A stretch of DNA of 22,028 nt from Apostichopus leukothele. Lineage: Eukaryota; Echinodermata; Holothuroidea; Aspidochirotida; Stichopodidae. Positions 10,431 to 20,808 of this stretch are shown one piece after another; position 1 is the first letter of the stretch; every line of letters starts with the position of its first letter. The position numbers were made by a program, and so were the translations under genes. The notes beneath the pieces were generated by a model, which worked only from the letters and a program-made list of their open reading frames with translations, was not told the DNA's origin and did not search any database. The stretch lies in NCBI GenBank assembly GCA_010014835.2, contig JAAAKB020000005.1, positions 1,034,174 to 1,056,201 of the forward strand, given 5' to 3'.

Positions 10431-12783
10431 CTCTGCTGTTGCTGATTATACATATATATTGTAAATTTAAAACAATTTATTATTATTATAGAAATGCAGA
10501 AATGTGGTATCAGATGATCCAGGGAATGTTTTTCACCAGGCATATTTATTCTCATGTTTATTTCATATGTTTTCCTTGCACTACAATAGTGCATATTTGC
10601 ATGAAACTGCTAGTCCATTTAGTTTAAAATAAAGTCTTTTCGCCACGATTGATTACCCTGCTGCTGGTTACGGGTAATATATATTCTTGGTGTTGTACTG
10701 AACAAACCGGACTATTAATCCTTAAACCTTAAAGACATCACGTTGGGCTTTTATTAATGTCCAGGATGTGATCCCTGGAGAGAGACAAAAATGATCTGCA
10801 CAGACAAGCCTATAAAGGCATAAATTTGAAGTTGTACATTATTAGGAAGCCATAAAAAGGCATGTATAGTTGTACATGTCACTGAACTATGAAGCCCAAC
10901 CAACGACTTTCCTCTAGACCGAGATTTTGCTGCAGGTATTGTCTGTAATTGCTCAGTTGACATAGTTAATCAAGTGTTAGTCAGAGTTTGGTCTGATGGG
11001 AGTGTAGTGTTGACTTCATAAAAGTGTTTGTTCAGAAGTGTTTTTCTTAAGGACAAACTTTTAAGCCAGGGGCTTACCATATATGTCTGCTTTATAGAAT
11101 ATATAGCTTCTTCAGTCGTGAATCACAATGGAGGTTAATATAAAAAGCACTTGAACTAGTAAGCAACTTCAAGTTTTGTGAGTGGTTTGCTCAATGCATG
11201 TACCAACCTTCCACTTGAAAGTGACGTCAAGTGTCTTCAAGTTCCATTTGAGAGTGACATTCCCTAGCATTTGCTATTTAGGTCAACTCTCTTCTGTATC
11301 AAAATTGTAAACTCGATCAGCTCTATGTGAACAAAGTCACTTAAATCTCCTCCATCTCCCTCAGTTGACACAGTAGATCAAAAGTGCAGTTGTTGTGGGG
11401 AGACAGGTTAGTTTGTGTTTGTAAATCAGGTAAGTTTTGGGATAATAAAATAGAATGTGGTTTTATTCTTAAATTACAGTCACTATTCAGTGTACTGCTG
11501 TACAAGCTCTACAAAGTTACCAGTTTTGACATGTATTAACACAGTATCCATCCAGATACACACATACAGTATCCCTATTAAATGTTACACATAAATGACA
11601 TAGCCCTGCTTCCCCTTTCCTCAGTTAATCTTTGTGCTATTAATCTATAGGTTTCTGTAGCTTTATACTTAATAGAAAATACTAATTCTGTCTTACCATG
11701 GAATAACCATTAACTGTTGTCTTAGAAGTTGCTTAAAATTCCTCTCTTAAGATGCATTTTCTCTAACTTTTACATTGACATTGTCTTCTTTCAGTAGATA
11801 AGCAGTTTGCAATCCATATTTTCCCCTCTCCTAGATCTATATTTTAATATGCAGGAGAAAGGAATTTCAGTTATCAACATTTCAGTTGCTTGTAGAATTG
11901 CTCACTTATTTATTTCACCTTTCTATTGACTTGAATCTGGAGGAGTTACTGCATTTTCTGAACATTTTGTGCTGTACCTTAATAGAAGGAACTAATATTA
12001 GATTCATCTACTTTGGATCAATGCTAAAATAGTTTGTGCCTGCCTGAGTGTGACATTTTCTTCTAGGAAGTTGCTCAAACTATAACCTTTTTCTGTTTAT
12101 CTTCATGCACCATGATGTTTAAAAATGGAAATGGCTGTTTTGAGGTCTGTGAAGTTATTTGTCCTGAGTCATTTAAGTAATTTTGGACCCATAGGGCAAA
12201 TGGCATAATGTCATTTTCATTTCACAATGGAAGTTAAAATACTGAATTATATGAAAAAGGGAGAGAAATGTGCATGATATGTATCTTTGCAAGAGATTCT
12301 TTTCTGGTACTGTTTACTGTGATCATTCATGGCAAGTCTGTGCATTTTGATCGATAAGAATTTAGAGGCCTTATCTAGAACACAAATTTGAGGAGAATAT
12401 TACCAAGAACTTAAATGAAGATAAAACTTAATCAGGATTTTACTCTTCCATATTTTTATTTTTTATAAAACAAGGTAAAAACATAGTGTTCAAAAATGTG
12501 CAGAAGTGTTATGGATTGTCATATTTTGAAATTATGAAAAAGAGGTCACTTGCTTGGGATAAAAGCGGTTAATTTATTCCACTCGTCTATACCTGTCTCA
12601 TGTCTATGGCAAGCATCCCATTTGGTGACCCGTCAGATATGTATGAAGTAATTTGTACAGTCAAGTTTCTGAGTGTGTATATTTTGATGTTGATGTATGT
12701 ATATGCGTGTGTTGTTTTCTTGCAAACACATCTCAGGATGCATGTGAATGTTGACAAATGTGATACATGGCATGAGGCTAGCC
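10431..12783. other. Non-coding sequence, no gene recognised
   Basis: This contains a small ATT run near 10478-10490. A probable - strand fragment of the TTACTTC family lies at 11390-11426 (GTTGTGGGGAGACAGGTTAG). A + strand scrap lies near 12577-12600 (CCACTCGTCTATACCTGTCT). No exon with family motifs was found, and the small frames at 10754-10963 and 12600-12788 look like chance. Confidence 0.5.
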
Positions 12784-13190
12784 CATAATGAATACAAGAT
12801 CTTTATTATTTTGGATGGGGTCAGAGGCCAGTAGGAGTAAAAATATTGAAAAACTTGAAAGTGCCAGTTGTAAAGTCAACATAGATGTAAGCCTGACTAG
12901 ATCTCAAGAATGTTACTTGGCATAATGAGTGCAAGGTACCTATTATGTTTGGTGAGGGTCAAACATCAGCAGAGGTCACTAGACATCTAAATGCAATTTT
13001 TTTTTGAAGTTCTACTTCTCAATGATTCATAATTTACATTTGGACATGAATCACAGTGCAAGTATCATCTGAGGTCAAACACTATCAAATCATTAAAACC
13101 TTGTAAACACACTTATGGGTGTAGAGTGCATTTCGACTATGTTTGGTCAAAGGTCATTTGAGGTCAACTGAGGTCCAAAGTTCAAAATGA
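12784..13190 (+). repeat. Diverged repeat rich in AGGTCA words
   Basis: Three related segments begin at about 12784 (CATAATGAATACAAG), 12921 (CATAATGAGTGCAAGG) and 13119 (GTGTAGAGTGCA). In each, a TATTATTTTGGATGGGGTCA, TATTATGTTTGGTGAGGGTC or CTATGTTTGGTCAAAGGTCA block follows. AGGTCA words occur at 12973, 13072, 13151 and 13161, with AGGTCC at 13171. The arrangement suggests an old tandem or nested interspersed repeat. Identity between units is low and edges are approximate. No protein-coding frame is present. Confidence 0.6.
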
Positions 13191-15087
13191 TGGTGTGCAG
13201 AACAGTAACTTGGAGAAAGTGTTTCAATGTGTCTGGCTTGTGATGAGAAATGTGCCTTATAATGTACAGCTTAACTGAATGTGGAAACAGTTTGCATAGA
13301 ATATTGATTGGATGTCATCTAATGAAACTGATAAACTGTATTGATATAAACATTTTAGTACCCAAATACTGTTGCCAAAATCAATGTTTAAAAGCTGCAC
13401 TCAGGAAGTCAGCTGTTCTAATACATGTGGCAAGTAACCACTGGAAGAGTTGGCACACACATCAGTTGTGTACTGATAAGTGAACATTTTATTCTTTCTG
13501 TCGATCAATGCACCCATGCAAGTATACTCAATGATTTTTCATCCTTTGACTGTTTGCATCATAGCCCTTAATAGTACTTTGATGAGTAGAAAAATCAAGC
13601 CAGAAATATTGAAACAAAGGTTGCAGAGTACAATAGTAGATCGTTCTACTAGTTACCACATAAAAAATACAACATTCTGTTGGTTTTCTTGTAGCTTTAG
13701 ATTATGTTGATTTTCGTGTCTTCCATCCCTCTCTCTGTCTCTCCCCTCCCTCCCTCCCTCCCTCCCCCTCTCATCCCCTCTCTCTCCCACTTCAATTAGC
13801 TAGTTTAAGAATCAACATTTCTTGCTTCTTTTATCTCCTTCCAAAAATTCATGTAACAGTTTTACTTCTTAATATTTTATGAATCTGAAGTGACTTTACT
13901 TTCTTTTTTGTTTATCAAGAAGGCATTGTGGAAATCTTGGATCTTAGAGCGCAAACTTTACTTTTCACAAAATGTGAAAGTACATCTTTTGAAAGTTTCT
14001 TTCAAAAGTTTTCCCAGTACCATATTAAGCTTCTTCTTTTTTCTTTTTTTTTGGTTTCAAACAATTTGAGTAAGTGCTTCAATTCTAGACCTTGGAGGCA
14101 GATGGAGTTTTTGTGGCACATGAGAATGAGAGAGAAGACAAGGTAGATAATCTCATGCTTTGATTTTTATGCAAGCGGAGGAGTATTGAAAGATATTTCT
14201 AAATTTTGTGGCAGGGAAAGTTACTGCACAGATGGCCTGACACCATCTGATATCATATGACACCTCAAGCTGACGAGACAACTTTTAAAAGGATGCCTCT
14301 TAGTGACTAAAAAACCTTATCATCTTGAGAGGATCTTCAATCCAATTTAGGACTTTTGCGTGACCTCCGTGGTGCCCAAAAGCTAATGTTTCAAGATGAA
14401 GTTCAATCTATTTGAAACATTCTACTTTCTTACCTAAGCCTTTTTTAGAGGATGAAGAACATGGAAATCCAATATCATTGATTGTTTTTGCTCCCTTCTT
14501 GTCTCCATTTCCCCCCCTTGATCACATCCTTCTTTTAATAAGATGATATCGAACTCGGTGATGCTCCCGAGACACATCAAAATCTATTTCGGGTTTGACA
14601 TGAGAAGTTTGTGTTGTCTTCGTCTCTGTCAGCATGTCAATCACTACTTGCCAATTTATCTTTGAGCGATACCAGTAGAATTTAACAGTAATTGGACTAT
14701 ACACCTTGCCCAATTTCCTGTATTTGCATCTGCTGTTGATGTTTTAATGGCAGCTGAAGGGTTCAAATCAAGAGGAAAACAGGCTTCCAGTATAAACTGT
14801 CCTGAAAGTGGTGATGGGTCTCAAATCTTTTATAAGCTGCTGCTGATGAAGTTGAGTTTGCATTTTTCCACTAAGGGCGGTAGAAGTGTGGGATAGAATC
14901 AAGGTTCATACGTATTATGGTATAAAACTGTGGTGTACACTCAAAAGCATTCACACAGAAGTTTCTATATATTTCAAAACATTAAAACAAAATGTCTACA
15001 TTTACCAAGGCCTGATCTAGGATTTTACATAGAAGTGGGTGTTGCCCTCATTGAACCTGAAGCCCATGTTAGAAGGGGGGGATTGGG
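13191..15087. other. Non-coding sequence, no gene recognised
   Basis: This holds a pyrimidine tract (13721-13792) and a pair of small hairpins: 13961-13980, and 13986-14008 with perfect arms CTTTTGAAA/TTTCAAAAG. I noticed two possible coding-like pieces, at 14093-14146 and 14668-14892, but neither matches a known family, so neither is called. Confidence 0.5.
13721..13792 (+). repeat. Pyrimidine tract with (CCCT)n core
   Basis: This is a nearly pure C/T stretch containing TCCCTCCCTCCCTCCCTCC, flanked by CTCTCTCTGTCTCTCCCC and CTCTCATCCCCTCTCTCTCC. Its polypurine-polypyrimidine, mirror-like composition could adopt triplex DNA. No gene context suggests a role. Confidence 0.85.
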
Positions 15088-15175
15088 GTATTTACTTCAC
15101 TCCTCGCTTACCTGTCTCCTCACAACTTTACCACCACGTTTTACCATGCCAAGAATGTCCTGGTAACCTTTTAAC
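15088..15175 (+). repeat. Dispersed TTACTTC-family repeat, copy B
   Basis: This has the same 88-bp length and no gaps against 5062-5149, with about 89% identity by hand count. Blocks TTACCTGTCTCCTCACAAC and GAATGTCCTGGTAACC are identical. The sequences on both sides of the two copies are unrelated beyond a few bases, which marks this as a mobile or dispersed unit rather than a long duplication. Confidence 0.8.
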
Positions 15176-16510
15176 CTTTCCATGGAAATAATTAAAGATT
15201 TGGATGTGAAATGGTATATTCCGAGGCATATTTACTTATAATTAGGTTAACGTGCAAGCCAGAGAGCTAATAATTTATTTTTTATTTTTTATTGTGTGGT
15301 TGTAAATGATTGGAGGGGGGTGGGGGGTCACCTGTTTACATCTAGTATTGAAACTGCATTTCTTGGTGGGTTGTAATCAGTTGTCATTCTAACAAAGCCC
15401 ACGTATTATTCATTCACACATAATGGACACATGGATACGTCCTCAATCTACACTGAGCCATCTACAGTCTCACTCATTTCACCTGCTCCTCCTACATGGT
15501 GTGTGACAGGAAAGTTAGTCTACTGCAGAACAATTCCTGTCCTAGAAAATTAATGTAATGTTTTATCCTTTCATTTGGATACCTCTGAAATTCATGCCAA
15601 AGATCATAGTTCATGGTGGAGAGTTGGTAGGTGTGAAAAGTTACCAATGACCAGGGCTAAGTTGTACACGCTATGGTACACTCTTTGGGGTGTGAATAGC
15701 GTTCTAAATGCTGGTTAATAATAATAATAATGATAATGTAAATTAGCGTATGAAGCGGCCTTCAAGAATGAGTAGTAATATTAATGCAACTATTGGTATC
15801 ATTTTGTGTTCACATACTGTATATAAATTTGCTGGATGAGGAATGTTTTGTCAAAGACAGCTAGATGCTTTCAGTTGTCCGTAACTTTGCTATTGCTTTT
15901 GCACGGCCGGTTTAATGAAAATCTCTTGAATCATTTTAAAAGGCTCAAACAAAGTCTTCAGGATATAGTATTATCTGTCATTAGGTATAGACATCTTTTC
16001 TTTAAATAATTTAAAATGTACCAATTGTTGGCAGGATGCAGCCTGCAGTTATCACTTGAAACTATTATTCAACAAAAACAAGAAATTTTCAGAATTCATC
16101 CAAATTTTGAAACATTTGATCATTAAATGTAATCTTGGCTTAAATATTGTTTAAATAGAGCTGTATCCAACTGGCCTTGTATATTAAAGTTTTTAGTATT
16201 TAAGCTTCCCCACTATGCAGGAGCTCTGACCAATTCCAGTTAAGTGTATAGTAGCTGGTACAAGTGGCTTCATATGTGATGTGTAGAATAAATACCTGCA
16301 ATTGTACTGGTCAGATTTTTGTGTTTATGATGGTATTTGTGCATTTTCTTTACCATCAATTTTGAGAATACAAAGATATGAATAATTTGACCTCTGTATA
16401 GATGACCTCTATATAACGTGTGCTATTCTGTAACTTTGCAGCTTAGAGTTGAAAAATGCTTAATTTTGTTTTGTTGTGTAGTTTAGGTAAATAGGATATT
16501 AGTGCATATA

Positions 16511-16546
16511 GAGACAGAGACAGGTAAGCTTGTCACTCAGTAAATA
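16511..16546 (-). repeat. TTACTTC-family fragment, reverse orientation
   Basis: On the + strand this reads GAGACAGGTAAGC...AGTAAATA. The reverse complement carries TATTTACT and GCTTACCTGTCTC, the left half of the 88-bp repeat. It shows that the family occurs in both orientations. Confidence 0.5.
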
Positions 16547-16796
16547 TCCATACCAGTAAGTTTTGGATTTTTTTGGGAAACTGTATACTGGTGGATACAA
16601 GAATAAAACATTGACCAGAATGATAGTTGAAATTGTAGATGAGATAATATTTCATTAGTCTTTCCTTTAATTGCCATGATATAGTGTCTGTAATTGGCGG
16701 ATGCAAACTACCTGGGAATCCATGAGATAATCTTCAGTGATTAGGAACTAAGCAAGATCCATATTCTTTTGTTATACAACAATCAAATAGTGTTAT

Positions 16797-16890
16797 GTAT
16801 TTCACTTCTTATATTCCATGTCTCCTCATAACCTCAGTACTCTAGCTGAAGAACCTCTAGAGCGATCTGGTTTTAACCTTTCAACCCTGT
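16797..16890 (+). repeat. Diverged TTACTTC-family copy
   Basis: GTATTTCACTTC, CATGTCTCCTCATAACCTCAG and GGTTTTAACCTTTCAACCCTG follow the order of the family blocks. The middle differs by several substitutions and insertions, so this is an older copy. Confidence 0.5.
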
Positions 16891-18176
16891 CCACCCTTAA
16901 CGGCAGGTCACTTCAGGTCAACCATCCTTTTTCTCCTTCTAACCCCCAAACTAACAAGGCTTGTTTCTTTTTCTTCAAAACATGGACATAGCTCTTGCAT
17001 GTTCATCTCTGATCTCCATCTGGGTTGGTGTTCGCCAAACTCACATTGTCTAAAGAGTACCAATTGTACAGCACTGTAAATATCCCTTTTCATTGTGCAG
17101 CGTACCACATTAGGGTACTGTCGTTTCATTATTTTACAGAATATTGACAGTGAAGATAAGACTTTTGCTTTACATGTATGTGATATGCCAGAAAGGAACT
17201 TTCCCATTGGAATGATGTATGATCATTTTAAATTAAGTAGGCTCCTGGTTGCAAATATATAGGGTCTTGTATGAAATCTTGCAAATCCTGGTTGCATGCA
17301 TGGTTTCCCAGATGTTGGGGACCCTGTTAAATTTCCATCGCTCTGCCTGCTGAAACATGACAAAGCCATTTCGGATTGGAAGAGTTATAGTCCCTTCAAA
17401 TTGAAACGAAGGAAGCTGATAGCAGATTGGCACACATTCATCCAAGGAGGCATAAAATGTTGTTCTCACTTGGAAAAAGAGAAGAGAGAACAAAAAAATA
17501 AAAGGGAAATTTAATTTGTTTCATTTGTGACCAGAATCTTTCCAATTGGAAGTGTTTTTAATTTGGGTTGTTTGTGACAGTTTAGTTGTGTGTCTTCTTT
17601 ATAAATTATGGATCCCTGATAATCAATGATTTTAGGTTTATGGAGCATGATAAATCGCAAGAGACATTGTGGAGTCTAGTTCCAAATGGTTAGGTGAACA
17701 CAACTGAGATGCAGAGGAAAAAGGACAAGTTTGGAATCAGGAAAGGTTAAATGTGATGAGGGTGTACTTTGATTGTCACATAATAATGTCTGGCTGTAGT
17801 AACCCAGCTTTGATAGTCCACACATGTTTGGATTTTGTGTGAGTTTTATGACATGAAGTTGAAGACTGGTACTTGCATCATTGAATTTCATGCTAATAAG
17901 AAGCAAATTTTGTGGTGAAATTGTTATTTTGTGACAGTTTTGATTGTAATAATATTACAATTGATGAAAATACGACATTCTCCTGAATTTCCTCTTAATG
18001 ATTTGATTCTGCAAAGTGGTAAATTATACAGATATATCAAGTATTTTGTATTTCAGTATGTGTTAACACATTCATACATAGCTTTGATGTATAGTACCAT
18101 GCACTTTAGCCTAGCTACTTGTACTTTACATAAAGGGGTTGATATGAAATATAATAAAACAGGTCATACTCAGTTT

Positions 18177-18263
18177 ATTTTCATACATAAATAGAAAAAG
18201 CCAATTTTCATACATGTTATTAGAAAATGCCAATTTTCATACATAAATAGAAAATGTCTATAA
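18177..18263 (+). repeat. Short tandem repeat, about 29-bp unit, three copies
   Basis: TTTTCATACATAAATAGAAAA and its variants begin at about 18177, 18205 and 18234, joined by GCCAA. The middle copy has CATGTTATTAG in place of CATAAATAG. It is a small local expansion, with no coding or RNA signature. Confidence 0.75.
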
Positions 18264-18543
18264 TTACCTAAATGACTGATTTGAGCTGACATTCAATATA
18301 TGAGGGTACTGTACTGTAGGTGATCTATGCACTGGATATATAGAAATGATCTTCATACAAATTCAAATACTTACAAACATAAATGGAAGTGTAGCTACTA
18401 TTCATAGCCACTTTATATATGATTATAAAGGAAATTAAAAACTGATAGGGAAATTGGTAATTTTGTGTCAAAAAGTCAGAAAAGTTTAAGAATGTTGTCT
18501 TAGCTTGTCATCAAGTAATTCTCTTTAGTTGAGGTAGCAACAG

Positions 18544-18600
18544 ATATTTACTTCACTCTTTTCTTACCAGCCGGTCTCTTCACTATTACACTTCTCTCTC
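18544..18600 (+). repeat. Truncated TTACTTC-family fragment
   Basis: TATTTACTTCACTC and TTCTTACCAG-CC-GTCTC match the left part of the 88-bp repeat. After that it runs into a C/T-rich tract and similarity is lost. Confidence 0.5.
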
Positions 18601-20016
18601 TATACTTAGTCCTAGTAGTTCAGTTAATACTGCCTTCTTCCTCTTCTTAGTGGATCTGCCACTTTGAAGTCCAAACATGCTACATGGTTTGCAAAGGATG
18701 TCAGTCTTTTGGATCATCTCTTTGGGCACATAGTTACAGAAGCTAGGGAAAGAATGGGGGAGGGGGGGGGGTGGGGGAGAGGTTGAGAGTGTGTGGCAAA
18801 GGTATCCCTCTAAACTATGAAATATCACATCGTTTATACAAACACCGGTTTAAAATGCAGCTTTTCCAGACCAGGAGAGGGTGAAGGCAGTTCCCATCTT
18901 TGGCTCTCATCTCCTTCAAAATGCTCCTTCCAGGATATTGGGTAAATGCATAATTAGAGATCTCCTAATGAAATTTTGAAATGAATGGAGGTAAGGTCAC
19001 GATATACCAGCAGTATTTTTGCTGCATTTTCAGTACACAGTAAATATTTGTCATGTTTCCACAAGTAAGGTATGCGTCATGCACTGTACTTATTAAAGTG
19101 GTTGCTAGTTCGATCCTTAAATAAGCCCAGCACTATGTTAGGATGTGGAATAATTTTCCTCTCATTGAGATGTTTCATTGTATAATAATATATAACAATA
19201 CTCAACTTAATTATGAAAATAAATGGTGTGATAGCACCATCAGGAAGGTACTTGGGGAAAGATGGTGAAAACTTCTAGTAAAAGGCTTAAACTTCGGTGC
19301 CATTTCTGTATGACCTTTAAGAATTTGATATTTGTTAATCTTATACCAGTTCAATTGTGATCATTCAACCCTTATGAAATGATATGCATTGACAATTCTC
19401 CCCTCCATCACAACGTAGCGATTGTTCAACTGTGATTATTAGTCTAAATACAAAGTACACTAGTCTAGGTATGTCTACTTTGAAAGTGCACTCTAGAGTA
19501 GACGAACCGTGGATGTTTGGTTGGAACATCAACCCGACTTTCTCATGACTTCAAAAACATCTGTAATGACATTTTTCGTAACAAACTACCCTGTGTTCAC
19601 ACAGGGGATAGCACATTGCAAGTAGTAATCAAGATCTGCTGGTAAAACAAGCGAGTCAATTTGTGGTTTTCCCCATAAATGATGGCTCTCATATGCAGAG
19701 AAAAGATAAATGTAATATACTATGTTGCTCACAAGCCTGCATACAAATTGTCTAATGTTGTGGATGTTACTTTTGTTTACATCCAAGCTTGTGGTGAAGA
19801 ATCACAAAATAGAATGGTTGACATGATTGTTAACTGTCAGCGTTGAAAACTGCTGTTTTAGTATCCATTCCTGGGTTAAAACTTTGCAATTTTGTTTTTT
19901 TTGGGGGGGGGGGGGGGACTGGTCTGAGAGAAGGTGTTGGGCATAGTGGTTAAGCTTCTCCCAGTTGCGCCTTAGGAACCACTGTATATAGATTTGCCAT
20001 CCAAGTTCATTCTTTA
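18601..20016. other. Non-coding sequence with G-runs upstream of the LINE fragment
   Basis: There is a G-rich run at 18756-18776 (G5 A G10 T G5) and a pure G15 run at 19903-19917. A tRNA A-box-like word (TGGGCATAGTGG) sits at 19938-19949, enclosed by GAGAAG and CTTCTC. I cannot find a matching B box, so no tRNA is called. No exon is supported. Confidence 0.5.
18756..18776 (+). other. G-rich tract with quadruplex potential
   Basis: The run is G5, A, G10, T, G5 on the + strand. It is long enough for four G-runs with short loops. It may also be length-polymorphic or partly a sequencing artefact. Confidence 0.6.
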
Positions 20017-20334
20017 TTCATTCTTCTTCATATCAGCTACAGAATTCAGTATAAACTACTTCTTCTCACCTTTTGTGCTCATCATCTGGAACAGCCTGTG
20101 TACCTGTCGCAACTTCTCTTGCCATATATTCCAACTTTCACACTTCATTCCTCCAACAAACTGTATTTAACTGTTCCTAAACCACGCTTGAAAACCTATG
20201 GTAACAGAAGCTTTGAATACTCTGGCTATTATCTCTGGAACAAGTTACCAGATCACATTCGAACATGCTCTAAACTTTCTACATTCAAAAATCTACTTAA
20301 GACCCATCTTTTCACTTGTTCTTTTGTAAATTAA
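20017..20334 (+). pseudogene. C-terminal end of a CR1/L2-type LINE ORF2 (reverse-transcriptase polyprotein), 5'-truncated
   Basis: An open frame leads into the stop TAA at 20332-20334. Upstream of the Met-like codon at 20098 the frame stays open, with SYRIQYKLLLLTF (20035-20073) and PVYLSQLLLPY. Then come KLYLTVPKPRLKTYGNRSF, YYLWNKLPDHIR and FKNLLKTHLF. This order (RIQ-K-LLL-F, P-YL--LL-PY, L-VP--R-KT-G-R-F, LWN-LP--IR, FK--LKTHLF) is the familiar tail of ORF2 in CR1, L2 and related non-LTR retrotransposons, downstream of the reverse transcriptase core. The catalytic part and the endonuclease are absent, as in 5'-truncated inserts. It is a dead fragment, but its frame is intact over about 100 codons, so it is not very old. 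Confidence 0.85.
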
Positions 20335-20430
20335 TCTGCTTTCTTTGTAAAGGGCCTTGAGCAGTGACTTTTGTCTACTGATTTGGCGCTATATAAGTCT
20401 CATTTATTATTATTATTATTATTATTATTG
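20335..20430 (+). mobile_element. LINE 3' untranslated end with (ATT)n tail
   Basis: After the stop codon, AGGGCCTTGAGCAGTGA and TTTGGCGCTATATAAGT lead into an ATT microsatellite at about 20403-20430. A short 3' end with GCGCTATATAA followed by simple ATT units is typical of CR1/L2-like elements, whose own reverse transcriptase recognises this end. It completes the element whose coding tail lies just upstream. The true 5' truncation point is unclear, somewhere between 19950 and 20020. Confidence 0.8.
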
Positions 20431-20457
20431 CCCTTGTTCCTTAGATTGCCATTGACT

Positions 20458-20484
20458 ATTTTTTAATTTTTTTAAACAATTCAG
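20458..20484 (+). promoter_or_regulatory. 3' splice site and T-rich tract of the Ig exon
   Basis: ATTTTTTAATTTTTTT followed by AAACAATTCAG gives a polypyrimidine tract and acceptor. AG at 20483-20484 sets the phase 1 start. The LINE tail ends only about 54 bp before the exon, so the insertion sits close to the branch-point region. Confidence 0.75.
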
Positions 20485-20808
20485 TTGCTCCTAATGGTCT
20501 GTCGGTACAGTCACTTCCAAAGACTGCATATGTCAGCTCCATCCTCAACATCACCTGCAAAGCGAGTATCTATGCGTACAACGCCATCATTCAGTGGCGT
20601 CTAGGCAACAACAGTATGAACTCTGTAATCATCGATAGTAACCGCGACGACAGGTTAACGGTAGACAACAAGCCGGACGGTCACACATTAGTGTCCATGT
20701 TGACCATAAGGAACTTGACCCGCAGCGACGGTAACAAGTACCGGTGTATCGCTCAACACAGATTTGACACGGAAACAACCATGGTTGAGACAGCAGTGAC
20801 GGTGCATG
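20485..20808 (+). CDS. Exon encoding one complete immunoglobulin domain (phase 1-1)
   Basis: This is an internal exon of a partial gene. An acceptor after a T-rich tract (AAACAATTCAG) ends at 20484, and a consensus donor (ATG|GTGAGT) follows 20808. The exon is 324 bp: two bases, 107 codons, one base. Both ends are phase 1, the usual arrangement for shuffled Ig exons. Hallmarks are NITC (B-strand Cys24), Trp37 in IIQWR, RLTVD (56-60), LTIRNLTRSDGNKYRC (72-87) with Asp81, Tyr85 and Cys87, and a closing G strand TAVTV. Cys24-Cys87 spacing fits a V- or I-set fold. Three N-glycosylation sequons (NIT, NNS, NLT) point to an extracellular domain. Codons are more GC- and CpG-rich than the surrounding DNA. 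Signal peptide, membrane anchor and neighbouring domains are outside or unseen. It could belong to a cell-adhesion, receptor or hemicentin-like protein, so no symbol is given. Confidence 0.92.

Larger units (their letters stand above)
15176..18543. other. Non-coding sequence with repeat fragments
   Basis: Likely TTACTTC-family fragments lie at 16511-16546 (- strand) and 16797-16890 (+ strand). Simple features are a G-run at 15314-15327, an ATA/ATT run at 15718-15737 and a short tandem repeat at 18177-18263. The overlapping frames at 16908-17207 and 17233-17514 have no known motif and no splice support. Confidence 0.5.

Noticed and set aside
14093-14146. Possible 54-bp exon between TTCAATTCTAG and AAG|GTAGAT, reading TLEADGVFVAHENEREDK
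   Set aside because: The splice-like ends and acidic, protein-like reading are suggestive, but it matches no part of the GAF or catalytic domains of phosphodiesterases and no other family I know. Short AG-to-GT spans with open frames are common by chance.
14668-14892. Open + strand frame of about 75 codons without a start, overlapping a 63-codon - strand frame at 14522-14713
   Set aside because: Neither strand shows a recognisable domain, and splice signals are not convincing.
16908-17207. 99-codon open frame on the - strand
   Set aside because: No domain, signal or splice evidence; the adjacent frames on both strands are equally open.
18838-18951. Protein-like - strand reading (ISWKEHFEGDESQRW...LEKLHFKPVFV)
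   Set aside because: It is open for about 34 codons only, with no family match and no clear acceptor.
19931-19999. Possible tRNA gene
   Set aside because: Only an A-box-like word is present. There is no B box, no anticodon arm and no closing acceptor stem.
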